Made by a program: the position numbers and the translations under genes. A stretch of DNA of 64,000 nt from Vibrio kanaloae (lineage in GTDB: Bacteria > Pseudomonadota > Gammaproteobacteria > Enterobacterales > Vibrionaceae), in NCBI RefSeq assembly GCF_024347535.1, contig NZ_AP025497.1, positions 372,001-436,000 of the forward strand, written 5' to 3'. Positions 45,816 through 62,856 of the stretch are shown here, piece after piece. The notes beneath the pieces were generated by a model. The model searched no databases, was not told the origin of the DNA, and saw nothing but the letters and a program-made list of their open reading frames with translations. Positions within the stretch are counted from its first letter, which is position 1, and each line of letters starts with the position of its first letter.

Positions 45816-46223
45816 ATGCTGACAGTAACCCCTTACTTATTTTTTGATGGTCGTTGTAGTGAAGCATTGGATTTTTATCATAAGTGTTTTGGTGGTGTGG
45901 TTTTATCTAAGCAACTTTTTAGTGATGCACCACAGGCAGTCGAGGGGGCTCAACCTGATTGGGTGATGCATGCTGAGTTTGAAGCGTTTGGTATGAATCT
46001 GATGATGTCTGATGGTGTTAAGGCAAGGGAACTCGAAGGGAATAACCTTGCACTCTCTCTTGTTACTGAAGACACCGTGACTCAAGAGCAAATCTTTGAA
46101 AATCTTAAGCAGGGTGGGCGTGTGATGACTCCTCTAGCGGACACTTTTTGGGGATCTCGGTTTGGTAAGGTTGAAGATAAGTTTGGTATACGTTGGATGA
46201 TACATTGCGATTCTTTAAATTGA
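45816..46223 (+). CDS. VOC / PhnB-like protein
   Basis: The 135-residue glyoxalase-fold protein has TPYLFFDGRCSEALDFYHKCFGG, MHAEFEAFGMNLMMSD and the C-terminal WGSRFGKVEDKFGIRWMIHC of the PhnB/YjdN-like group. The start at 45816 has GAGGAG upstream and agrees with the family. Function is unknown. It is the first host gene after the integrated element. Confidence 0.85.
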   Translation: MLTVTPYLFFDGRCSEALDFYHKCFGGVVLSKQLFSDAPQAVEGAQPDWVMHAEFEAFGMNLMMSDGVKARELEGNNLALSLVTEDTVTQEQIFENLKQGGRVMTPLADTFWGSRFGKVEDKFGIRWMIHCDSLN

Positions 46224-46304
46224 ACCTGTGAAATTGGATAGTGAAATTGCTGCTTGGTTTTATTAGAATTATAAATAGAGATTAATCATCAATATTATAT
46301 AAAA

Positions 46305-47558
46305 ATGGGCAGCATAAAGATTACCGTAGACCGCATTCAGCCCGGTCTGCATATACGACTCCCCGTAAAATGGAATGAACACCCATTTTTATTCAACAGC
46401 TTTAAAATCAAAGATGAAGCTCAAGTAAAAGTCATTCGACATCTTGGGATTAAGCACGTCTATATAAACCTGAGTCAAAGTGATACCTCACCTTTACCTG
46501 TTAATCACTTAGGTGAACAAGAAGTCGATATTGATTCACAGGTAAGTCTTGAAACGGAAAGAATGTGGAAAGATAAGCATGAGCGTATCGAAATCCTTAG
46601 CTCTTACCGCCGCAGGGTGAGTCATTGCGAGAGAGAGTTTGAACGTTCGCTTGCTCGAATGCGCTCTGTGATGGCTAAGATCCGTAACAGACCTTTAGAT
46701 GCGGTGGGGGAGGTAAAGGCTCTTGTTGACGATATCGTTGAAACTCTAGTGAGCGATGATAACGTCACCTTGCATCTTATGAATGCTAAAGCGGATTTCG
46801 AAGACATTTACTTTCATACTCTAAATGTTTCGGTTGTTGCACTGATGATAGGTAAGGCCAAAGGCTATAACACACAGCAATTGAAAGACCTCTCATTCGC
46901 AGCGTTGTTTCACGATGTAGGTAAAATCAAAATACCAGTCGCGATACTAAGAAAGCAGAGTGCCCTTACAGTCCCTGAAGAGAACTACCTGAAGCTTCAC
47001 ACCAAATACGGTGCGGACATCGTTGCGGGAATTGATGACTTTCCGGAAAATGCTAAAAAGGTGATCGCTCAACATCATGAGATGAATGATGGCTCTGGTT
47101 ACCCAGAGGGCTTAAAAGAACATGAGATTGATGAGTTTGCCAAGATAGTCGCAGTGGCTAATGCATTCGATAACCTTTGCCATGGTAAAACTCAATCTCA
47201 ACAAATGATCCCGTATTTGGCTCTGTCCCATCTATATAAGAGCTGCAAACATCTATATAGCCAAGATAACTTGGGGCTGTTGGTTAAGTTCATGGGGGTC
47301 TACCCACCAGGAACCGTAGTACAACTTTCAAATGACTCAATTGGGATTGTGATATCCGTTAACGCTAAACATATGCTTTATCCAAATGTACTTATCTATG
47401 ATCCTAGCGTGCCAAGAACCCAAGCCCCGATCATTGACCTTTTTATTAAAGAGATCAAAATCGTTAATGCCGTTCATCCAAGCAGGTTACCTGAACAAGT
47501 TCGAGAATATCTAAGCCCTAGGGCTCGTTTATCTTACTTTTTTGATAGAGGAGAGTAG
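46305..47558 (+). CDS. HD-GYP c-di-GMP phosphodiesterase with DUF3391 domain
   Basis: The 417-residue protein has an N-terminal DUF3391-type domain (SIKITVDRIQPGLHIRLPV) and an HD-GYP domain from about residue 160. The metal ligands and signature are intact: LFHDVGKIKIP (HD), QHHEMNDGSGYPEGL (HHExxDGSGYP). It should hydrolyse cyclic di-GMP and promote motility over biofilm. No membrane segment is seen. No close Shine-Dalgarno precedes the ATG. Confidence 0.93.
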   Translation: MGSIKITVDRIQPGLHIRLPVKWNEHPFLFNSFKIKDEAQVKVIRHLGIKHVYINLSQSDTSPLPVNHLGEQEVDIDSQVSLETERMWKDKHERIEILSSYRRRVSHCEREFERSLARMRSVMAKIRNRPLDAVGEVKALVDDIVETLVSDDNVTLHLMNAKADFEDIYFHTLNVSVVALMIGKAKGYNTQQLKDLSFAALFHDVGKIKIPVAILRKQSALTVPEENYLKLHTKYGADIVAGIDDFPENAKKVIAQHHEMNDGSGYPEGLKEHEIDEFAKIVAVANAFDNLCHGKTQSQQMIPYLALSHLYKSCKHLYSQDNLGLLVKFMGVYPPGTVVQLSNDSIGIVISVNAKHMLYPNVLIYDPSVPRTQAPIIDLFIKEIKIVNAVHPSRLPEQVREYLSPRARLSYFFDRGE

Positions 47559-47582
47559 TTATCCACAGGTCGTTGTGGGTAA
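47559..47582. repeat. Inverted DnaA-box-like pair
   Basis: A perfect TTATCCACA (47559-47567) and an inverted one-mismatch copy TGTGGGTAA (47574-47582) are six nt apart, directly after the HD-GYP stop. The pair can also form an RNA stem with one G-U. Confidence 0.5.
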
Positions 47583-47677
47583 TCTGTTCGGAACTTGGGG
47601 TGAAAGTGGTATAAACAAGCTCTTGGTTGAAATGTCTTCGCTTAACCTCTTTTTTCAATAAAAAACGCATTTATTGC

Positions 47678-47705
47678 TTGCCAATATGAGCGGCATCTCT
47701 ATAAT
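47678..47705 (+). promoter_or_regulatory. rRNA operon 1 promoter P1
   Basis: TTGCCA, a 16-nt spacer and TATAAT are followed by the GC-rich discriminator GCCGCCTC, typical of stringently controlled rRNA promoters. Confidence 0.75.
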
Positions 47706-47825
47706 GCCGCCTCACTGACACGGTAGACGCCACAAGGCTTCAACGAAGAATGTTAGTAAGGCAACTAGCTTTAAGTGATAATTCGCTCCTACTTTTAGAA
47801 AGTAGAAATTAATTTTTAAAAGTGT

Positions 47826-47853
47826 TTGACACTGAGAATTAAATCGCTAGAAT
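47826..47853 (+). promoter_or_regulatory. rRNA operon 1 promoter P2
   Basis: TTGACA, a 16-nt spacer and TAGAAT are followed by GGCCGCCTC, the same discriminator as P1. Confidence 0.8.
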
Positions 47854-47894
47854 GGCCGCCTCTTACGAAGTGATGTAAGTCACAACGAAGAGAA

Positions 47895-47905
47895 GCTCTT
47901 TAACA
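47895..47905 (+). promoter_or_regulatory. boxA antitermination site, rRNA operon 1 leader
   Basis: GCTCTTTAACA matches the rRNA boxA bound by NusB-S10. Further copies lie in the leader of operon 2 and in both 16S-23S spacers (near 49920 and 55704). Confidence 0.85.
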
Positions 47906-48169
47906 ATTTAAACCTATCAATCTGTGTGGGCACTCGTTGATGAATATCAAAACGTTTTATCTTCCCTTTTTATTAAGAGAAGTAAAACAGATTCCTCGGA
48001 ATCAACTTTGGTTTCAATGAACTGGGTGACCAATACGAATAACGACTTTCTCTTGTAGAAAGAAGATATTTGGCACAGTCAATTCATTATCTTTCTGTTG
48101 GAAAGATAATAGCTTTAGAATTACTTTTTGTAGTTTTGAAGTCAGTATTCATTGAGCCGACAAAATCTT

Positions 48170-49722
<1,553 letters not shown>

Positions 49723-49787
49723 TACGAAGATATTGACGATGAGTGTCCACACAGATTGATATGTTTAAACAGTTAAGAGTAACCTAT

Positions 49788-49863
49788 GTCCCGTTCGTCT
49801 AGAGGCCTAGGACACCGCCCTTTCACGGCGGTAACAGGGGTTCGACTCCCCTACGGGATACCA
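49788..49863 (+). tRNA. tRNA-Glu(TTC) in the 16S-23S spacer
   Basis: The 76-nt gene GTCCCGTTCGTCTAGAGG... has anticodon loop CTTTCAC and ends with CCA. Spacers with tRNA-Glu alone are one of the two standard types. Confidence 0.97.
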
Positions 49864-50257
49864 TCTTTAAGCACATTTATTTAAGTGTTTTTAAAAATGG
49901 TTCATTTTATTGAATCAAGCTCTTTAACAATTTGGAAAGCTGACTGATTAACTGACTTACGAGTCATGTTAATCAAATTTAAAAGTTCTCAATGTTTATC
50001 TGCTCTTATTTAATAAGAACGGTATAAACACAACAAACACATTCAAGTGTCTTGTATTCGAATGATCAGAAATGATTGTTCATTTTTTGATTCTATTTTT
50101 TATTAAAAAGTGGAAACAAAAAGTAAATTGAGTCCGGCAAACAGTTATCAGGAATTAACCCTTCTTGATGACAACCAAAAACCTTGGTTAGTTGCCATAC
50201 GATTATTTGTCTTCACTTTTTAAAGTGAAAGCAAATAGAAACCCTTTCGGGTTGTAT

Positions 50258-53149
<2,892 letters not shown>

Positions 53150-53285
53150 TACAACACCCAAGGGGTTTTGTGGACTCAAAGAGACAGACCTTGAATGCGT
53201 TTGAAGAGACTTTTATTGCTCTATTGAATAGAGTAACAGCTTTCCGAATTATTAATTGTCGCAGAGGCGTCAATTAAACAGAATT

Positions 53286-53405
53286 TGCTTGGCGACCATA
53301 GCATTGTGGACCCACCTGACTCCATGCCGAACTCAGTAGTGAAACACAATAGCGCCGATGGTAGTGTGGGGCTTCCCCATGTGAGAGTAGGACATCGCCA
53401 GGCTC
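53286..53405 (+). rRNA. rrf: 5S ribosomal RNA, operon 1
   Basis: The 120-nt gene begins TGCTTGGCGACCATAGC and ends GCCAGGCT; the two ends pair as helix I. CCGAACTCAGTAGTGAAAC is conserved. Confidence 0.95.
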
Positions 53406-53414
53406 TTATTTATT

Positions 53415-53455
53415 TTCACTTTTTTGAAAGTGAAGACAAAAAGTTCGACTTTGTC
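53415..53455 (+). terminator. Two hairpins between the rRNA operons
   Basis: TTCACTTT/AAAGTGAA (53415-53434) and GACAAAAAGT/ACTTTGTC (from 53435) form consecutive stems after 5S. Neither has a strong T-run, so they may be processing structures rather than terminators. Confidence 0.35.
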
Positions 53456-53506
53456 TATGTAATAGACAAGTCACCATAGGGTTCTAAGTTTTCTTAGTAT
53501 TTTATG

Positions 53507-53534
53507 TTGACTTTCAAAGTGGAAAGCGTATTAT
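53507..53534 (+). promoter_or_regulatory. rRNA operon 2 promoter
   Basis: TTGACT, a 16-nt spacer and TATTAT are followed by ACGCGTCC. It lies about 100 nt after 5S of operon 1, and boxA (GCTCTTTAACA) follows at 53589-53599. Confidence 0.75.
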
Positions 53535-53861
53535 ACGCGTCCTGCTTAAGTGCTAAGGCACTGAAAGCGTTCTCTTTTTAGAGAACACGCTCTTTAACAA
53601 TTTAAACCTATCAATCTGTGTGGGCACTCGTTGATGAATATCAAAACGTTATTACTTAGGTAATAGCAGTTACTTCGGTAACACAATGATTTCAATGAAC
53701 TGAGTGACCAATACGAATAACTACTTTCTTTATAGAGAGGGGTTATTTGGCACAGTCAATTCATTACCATTCTGTTGGAATGGTAATAGCTTTAGAATTA
53801 CATGTTCATTTTCGAATGAATATTAGTTTTGAAGTCAGTATTCGTTGAGTCACAAAATCTT

Positions 53862-55414
<1,553 letters not shown>

Positions 55415-55481
55415 TACGAAGATATTGACGATGAGTGTCCACACAGATTGATTAGGTTTAGAAAAGTTAAGAGACGATATT

Positions 55482-55558
55482 GGGTCTGTAGCTCAGCTGG
55501 TTAGAGCGCTCGCCTGATAAGCGGGAGGTCGGTGGTTCAAGTCCACTCAGACCCACCA
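55482..55558 (+). tRNA. tRNA-Ile(GAT) in the 16S-23S spacer
   Basis: The 77-nt gene GGGTCTGTAGCTCAG... has anticodon loop CTGATAA and acceptor CAGACCC plus ACCA. Confidence 0.97.
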
Positions 55559-55572
55559 ATATCGACCTAGAT

Positions 55573-55648
55573 GGGGCTATAGCTCAGCTGGGAGAGCGCC
55601 TGCCTTGCACGCAGGAGGTCTGCGGTTCGATCCCGCATAGCTCCACCA
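55573..55648 (+). tRNA. tRNA-Ala(TGC) in the 16S-23S spacer
   Basis: The 76-nt gene GGGGCTATAGCTCAG... has anticodon loop CTTGCAC and ends with CCA. It pairs with tRNA-Ile in the second standard spacer type. Confidence 0.97.
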
Positions 55649-55983
55649 TCTTTAAGTATTCTCTTAAGAGAGTCTTTAAAAATGGTTTAATTTATTGAAT
55701 CAAGCTCTTTAACAATTTGGAAAGCTGACTGATTGATTACTTACGAGTAATTCAATCAAATTTAAAAGTTCTCAATGTTTATCTTTCATTAGATAAACAC
55801 AACAAACACATTCAAGTGTCTTGTATTCGATTCAAACTTAGTTTGAATCACAATTGAGTCCGGCAAACAGTCATTGAGAATTAACCCTTCTTGATGACAA
55901 CCAAAAACCTTGGTTAGTTGCCATACGCTTATTTGTCTTTACTTTTTAAAGTGAAAGCAAATAGAAACCCTTTCGGGTTGTAT

Positions 55984-58875
<2,892 letters not shown>

Positions 58876-59011
58876 TACAACACCCAAGGGGTTTTGTGGA
58901 CTCAAAGAGACAGACCTTGAATGCGTTTGAAGAGACTTTTATTGCTCTATTGAATAGAGTAACAGCTTTCCGAATTATTAATTGTCGCAGAGGCGTCAAT
59001 TAAACAGAATT

Positions 59012-59131
59012 TGCTTGGCGACCATAGCATTGTGGACCCACCTGACTCCATGCCGAACTCAGTAGTGAAACACAATAGCGCCGATGGTAGTGTGGGGCTT
59101 CCCCATGTGAGAGTAGGACATCGCCAGGCTC
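59012..59131 (+). rRNA. rrf: 5S ribosomal RNA, operon 2
   Basis: It matches the operon 1 copy through TGCTTGGCGACC ... GCCAGGCT. tRNA-Thr follows in the same transcript. Confidence 0.95.
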
Positions 59132-59167
59132 CAAATTTTAAGAATCGTTTAAAAAGCTTCTTAAATT

Positions 59168-59244
59168 GCTGATATAGCTCAGCCCGGTAGAGCGCACCCT
59201 TGGTAAGGGTGAGGTCCCCAGTTCGAGTCTGGGTATCAGCACCA
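59168..59244 (+). tRNA. tRNA-Thr(GGT)
   Basis: The gene GCTGATATAGCTCAGCCCGG... has anticodon loop TTGGTAA, stem CACCC/GGGTG and CCA. It lies between two 5S genes, as in the distal part of the E. coli rrnD operon. Confidence 0.96.
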
Positions 59245-59284
59245 CTATTTAGTTGATTTGATTAGTCAAATTGACAACAGGATT

Positions 59285-59404
59285 TGTTTGACGACCATAG
59301 CATTGTGGACCCACCTGATTCCATGCCGAACTCAGTAGTGAAACACAATAGCGCCGATGGTAGTGTGGGGCTTCCCCATGTGAGAGTAGGACATCGTCAG
59401 ACTT
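59285..59404 (+). rRNA. rrf: 5S ribosomal RNA, third copy, variant helix I
   Basis: It begins TGTTTGACGACC and ends GTCAGACT. Compared with the other two copies, both helix I changes are compensated on the opposite strand. One more change lies at CTGATTCC against CTGACTCC. Confidence 0.94.
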
Positions 59405-59432
59405 GAATTGCTTTATGCTGAATAGACACTGC

Positions 59433-59509
59433 GGAGTGGTAGTTCAGTTGGTTAGAATACCGGCCTGTCACGCCGGGGGTCGCGGGTTCGAGTCCCGTCC
59501 ACTCCGCCA
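59433..59509 (+). tRNA. tRNA-Asp(GTC)
   Basis: The 77-nt gene GGAGTGGTAGTTCAGTTGG... has anticodon GTC in CCTGTCACG and ends GCCA. It closes the rRNA operon 2 transcript. Confidence 0.97.
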
Positions 59510-59515
59510 CTTATT

Positions 59516-59550
59516 AAAAAGCCTCGCTAGAAATAGCGAGGCTTTTTTTT
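59516..59550 (+). terminator. rRNA operon 2 terminator
   Basis: GCCTCGCTA, tetraloop GAAA, TAGCGAGGC and T8 form a strong intrinsic terminator. Confidence 0.95.
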
Positions 59551-59624
59551 ATCTAAATAATGAAGTATCGCTTTTTGGTCAAGCGGCTGCCAGAAGGCTA
59601 TAATAGCAATCTAGGTAATTAATA

Positions 59625-60710
59625 CCAATTCCATTAAATTAATGATCTAATATAGACTCTGAAAGGAGCCTATATGAACTCAGATTTATCAAAGCTTATC
59701 GGCACAACCTCCAACGCGAGGTTGAGGCTAAGATTACTCGCAGTCTCTCACTTTATCGATGGTAAAAATCGAACTGAAATCGCGTCATTCCTTAAAGTCA
59801 GTCGTCTCAGTGTGAATAAATGGATCAAGGCCTATCTTGATTTTGGTGTTGAAGGGTTAGTAGAAAAACCTCATACAGGAAGACCTTCCAGACTCACTAT
59901 TGAGCAAAAAAAACATCTTAAAGAATACGTCACTTCAAATGCAATAAAACCTGAGGGTGGGCGCTTACAAGGGAGTGATATCACACAATTCATCCTTGAT
60001 GAATTTGATATATCTTACCAACCATCCGGTGTATACCGCTTACTGCATGAACTTAATTTGAGTTGGATAACAACACGTTCAAAGCACCCAAAACAATCAG
60101 AAGAAGCTCAAGAATCTTTTAAAAAAATTCCCAATAGAAACGATCCTTAAGATCCCTGGGCATATCCACTTAAAAGAAGTGCTTGTTTGGTTTCAAGATG
60201 AAGCTAGATTTGGTCAACGCAATACCACAACCAAGATTTGGGCAGAAAAAGGAACTCGACCTAGAGCCGTTCAACAGCAACAATTTGAGTATGCTTATTT
60301 GTTTGGAGCCGTTTGTATCAATACAGGCGAAGCTGAAGCTATTGTTTCACCGTTAAGCAACATGGAAGCAATGACGAAGCATCTTGAATTAATCTCAACG
60401 GCGACCCCTAGAGGTAAACATTCCGTGGTTATTATGGATCAAGCGAGCTGGCATCAAACACATTTAGCCAATCATTTTAAGAACATCACGATAATCCATA
60501 TCCCGCCATATTCACCTGAATTAAACCCGATAGAACAAGTTTGGCAATGGCTTCGACAATACAAGTTAGCGAATAGGTGTTTTGAAAACTATAACGATAT
60601 AGTGAACTCAGTATGCAATGCTTGGAACAGTTTTTGTGAAGATAAACGAAGAGTCCAATCCCTCTGCTTTAGAGATTGGACTCGATTGGTAAGTTAATTA
60701 ATGGAATTGG
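59625..60710 (+). mobile_element. IS630-family insertion sequence
   Basis: The ends are inverted: CCAATTCCATTAA at the left (from 59625) and TTAATGGAATTGG at the right (to 60710), each flanked by TA (59623-59624 and 60711-60712), the expected target duplication. The length is 1086 bp with one transposase region. It lies just after the rRNA operon terminator. Confidence 0.9.
59674..60697 (+). CDS. IS630 transposase with a one-base frame change
   Basis: The first frame (59674-60150) holds the helix-turn-helix region (NRTEIASFLKVSRLSVNKWI) and ends early. The second (to 60697) holds the DDE catalytic region: WFQDEARFG, VVIMDQASWHQ and PPYSPELNPIEQVW. The frames meet at an A7 run (60121-60127). 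Removing one A gives a continuous 340-residue transposase, the family length. Either one A was gained, or slippage at the run makes some full-length protein. Catalytic residues are intact. Confidence 0.85.
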
Positions 60711-60739
60711 TATAACTTGTCAATTCAGCTTCTTGTACA

Positions 60740-61190
60740 CACCTTCGTTACTCTTTGTGTACTACTGATCAAGTTACCCCAACCACTACAAGCCTTATCA
60801 ACAGTTCCATCATAATTTTCAAAGGCTTGATTATCTAAATGATGCCGCCTCCTTTAACTTCAAACTTGCTCTATGGAATTCAGATCAGGTGAATATGGCA
60901 GGAGTTTGGTGATACTAACAACAGAAACTGTATAGCCAATGTCTTAAATCATTCATCCTGCACTATCCATTATCACACCAGCATGCCTTCCTTTTTGTTG
61001 CATTTGGTATTTGCTGGAGATATTGCCCCAGGGACAGCGACCACTTCTCCTATTCACGGCTAGGGAACATTGAGTAAGAGATAGGTATATTCGAATTGTT
61101 TCTGTTTGATAGCTCGTGTGCACGTTCCTATTTTTGACCACAGTCTATGCTAAAAGCTTACTTTATCTTGAAACCAAACGTTCAACATGA
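60740..61190 (-). pseudogene. Decayed second IS630-family transposase
   Basis: On the minus strand, fragments appear in the order expected for the DDE region: VWFQDK (61163-61186), AGVIMDSAG (60953-60985) and PYSPDLNSIEQV (60868-60903), broken by stops and frame changes. It is not a copy of the adjacent intact element, because the residues differ. No clear end repeats are seen. Confidence 0.75.
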
Positions 61191-61362
61191 GTGTATAATT
61201 GCTTATTAGTTCAAGTTATGGTTTGGTCAATTCGTCTAGTATAAAGCGACACAAAGTTATTTTTTGCTAACTGGTAAACCAGAAACTTCCCACGATCATG
61301 AATTTATAGCTTGATGATGATTTTGGTAACTAGGGATATTCTACAGCCTTGAAGGTAGTTCT

Positions 61363-61758
61363 ATGAAATTAAGCTTTAACTTCGAAGATGCGAGCCAAAT
61401 TTTTGTTGGGTCTTTTGCTTTGGCTGTACCTATTTCTTTTTCTGAAGAGGCGTGGAAGTTAGGGGAGACCTTACCGGCTGCTAATTTATTGTTGTTGTTT
61501 CTATTGTCCGCTGTGTTTCTAGGTTTTTATACTTATGAGAGCGTCTTCCAAAAGGATGTTGTCGCTCGCATCCCTGTGTTTGTTTTCAGAATAGTTATTG
61601 CTTATGTGATGACAGCATTGGTTGTTGCTTTGGTTCTAACTTGTTTGGATAAGCTGCCTCTATTAAGTGATCCAATAGTATCGATCAAAAGGGTGATCGT
61701 TATTTCCATGCCTGCGTCTATGGGAGCGATCGTAGTAGATAGTTTTGATAAAGAGTAA
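61363..61758 (+). CDS. DUF2391-like membrane protein
   Basis: The 131-residue protein has four hydrophobic segments and begins FNFEDASQIFVGSFALAVPISFSEEAW, resembling the DUF2391/TIGR02587 group. A GAAGG site lies upstream of the ATG. Function is unknown. It stands alone between the decayed transposase and the tRNA cluster, so it may be an isolated accessory gene. Confidence 0.6.
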   Translation: MKLSFNFEDASQIFVGSFALAVPISFSEEAWKLGETLPAANLLLLFLLSAVFLGFYTYESVFQKDVVARIPVFVFRIVIAYVMTALVVALVLTCLDKLPLLSDPIVSIKRVIVISMPASMGAIVVDSFDKE

Positions 61759-62061
61759 GTTGTATGTCACTTCAATTTAAATAACCGCTAGAGTCTCTCT
61801 AGAGCTTATTTGATCACTATTAGGCCTTTTACTTCTATATTTATCATTAGATCTGTTTAATAGAGACATTTATAGATAACACAGGCTGAAAGTCCGTTAT
61901 GGTTGGCCTTTTGTGTGCATGTGTCGTTACATGATCTTAAAGGAAGTTAAAGAGCGAAACTTGGTTGTTTGAGAAGAGCATTGGAACTGCTGAACTATGA
62001 ACTGAATTAGGTATAAGAAAGGTAAGGTGTGTCTGTAGCGAAAGTTAGGATTTTCAGATGC
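61759..62061. other. Non-coding stretch before the tRNA cluster
   Basis: No credible ORF, repeat or RNA is seen in these 300 nt. The sequence is AT-rich and ends at the tRNA cluster terminator. Confidence 0.6.
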
Positions 62062-62094
62062 AAAAAAGCCGCATCAGTGATGCGGCTTTTTTTA
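62062..62094 (-). terminator. Terminator of the minus-strand tRNA cluster
   Basis: GCCGCATCA and TGATGCGGC form a 9-bp stem with T-runs on both strands; on the minus strand it follows the last tRNA-Asn. Confidence 0.93.
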
Positions 62095-62096
62095 AT

Positions 62097-62172
62097 TGGC
62101 TCCCCTTGCAAGACTTGAACTTGCGACATACGGATTAACAGTCCGCCGTTCTACCAACTGAACTAAAGGGGA
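62097..62172 (-). tRNA. tRNA-Asn(GTT), second copy
   Basis: On the minus strand TCCCCTTTAGTTCAGTTGG... has anticodon loop CTGTTAA and ends GCCA. It appears identical to the copy at 62314-62389. Confidence 0.97.
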
Positions 62173-62201
62173 ATTGATTGTTTAGTCTCTAATCAAGAGA
62201 A

Positions 62202-62277
<76 letters not shown>

Positions 62278-62313
62278 ATCATGAATCAAAAAGCTTATGC
62301 TTAATGATTAACT

Positions 62314-62389
62314 TGGCTCCCCTTGCAAGACTTGAACTTGCGACATACGGATTAACAGTCCGCCGTTCTACCAACTGAACTAAAGGGGA
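62314..62389 (-). tRNA. tRNA-Asn(GTT), first copy
   Basis: It has the same sequence as the copy at 62097-62172, in the unit Thr-Asn repeated twice. Confidence 0.97.
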
Positions 62390-62413
62390 ATTATTCTTAA
62401 AGCTTTAAAGAAA

Positions 62414-62489
<76 letters not shown>

Positions 62490-62545
62490 ACATAATATTT
62501 CTTTGTGCTTTGCTGTTGTTGTCTAAGACACCAACAAATAAATTA

Positions 62546-62621
62546 TGGTGCCCGGAGGCGGAATCGAACCACCGACACGCGGATTTTCAATCCGCTGCTC
62601 TACCGACTGAGCTATCCGGGC
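62546..62621 (-). tRNA. tRNA-Phe(GAA)
   Basis: On the minus strand GCCCGGATAGCTCAGTCGG... has anticodon loop TTGAAAA and ends ACCA. It is the first gene of the cluster. Confidence 0.97.
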
Positions 62622-62631
62622 AACGAGGTAT

Positions 62632-62660
62632 ATTAAACGTGTTTTCGCGTTCTGGGTCAA
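62632..62660 (-). promoter_or_regulatory. tRNA cluster promoter
   Basis: On the minus strand TTGACC (62655-62660), a 17-nt spacer and TTTAAT (62632-62637) precede tRNA-Phe by about 10 nt. Confidence 0.7.
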
Positions 62661-62803
62661 CACTAAATTGCAAAAAAAGTATTGTTTGATGTTTTTCTAT
62701 ACTTAGTGGGTTGTTTTTGTCCATTTAGGAAGAAAAACCTAGATCTAGCATGCCCTAAAAGATCATGAAACTACGGTTAACTACACTGAATGGATGCCTA
62801 AAT

Positions 62804-62835
62804 AAAAAAAGCACGTATGGAAACGTGCGTTTTTA
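62804..62835 (-). terminator. Terminator after the chemotaxis gene
   Basis: GCACGT and ACGTGC form the stem, with a T7 run on the minus strand. Confidence 0.85.
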
Positions 62836-62856
62836 TTTAAGAGCTTTTCCGAGAGT

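Noticed and set aside
46305..46330. Start of the HD-GYP gene moved downstream for lack of a ribosome binding site
   Set aside because: SIKITVDRIQPGLHIRLP is conserved at the N-terminus of this family, so the ATG at 46305 is kept.
59403..59603. 66-residue plus-strand frame over tRNA-Asp (…VVVQLVRIPACHAGGRGFESRPL…)
   Set aside because: It is translated tRNA and terminator sequence, a known spurious ORF.
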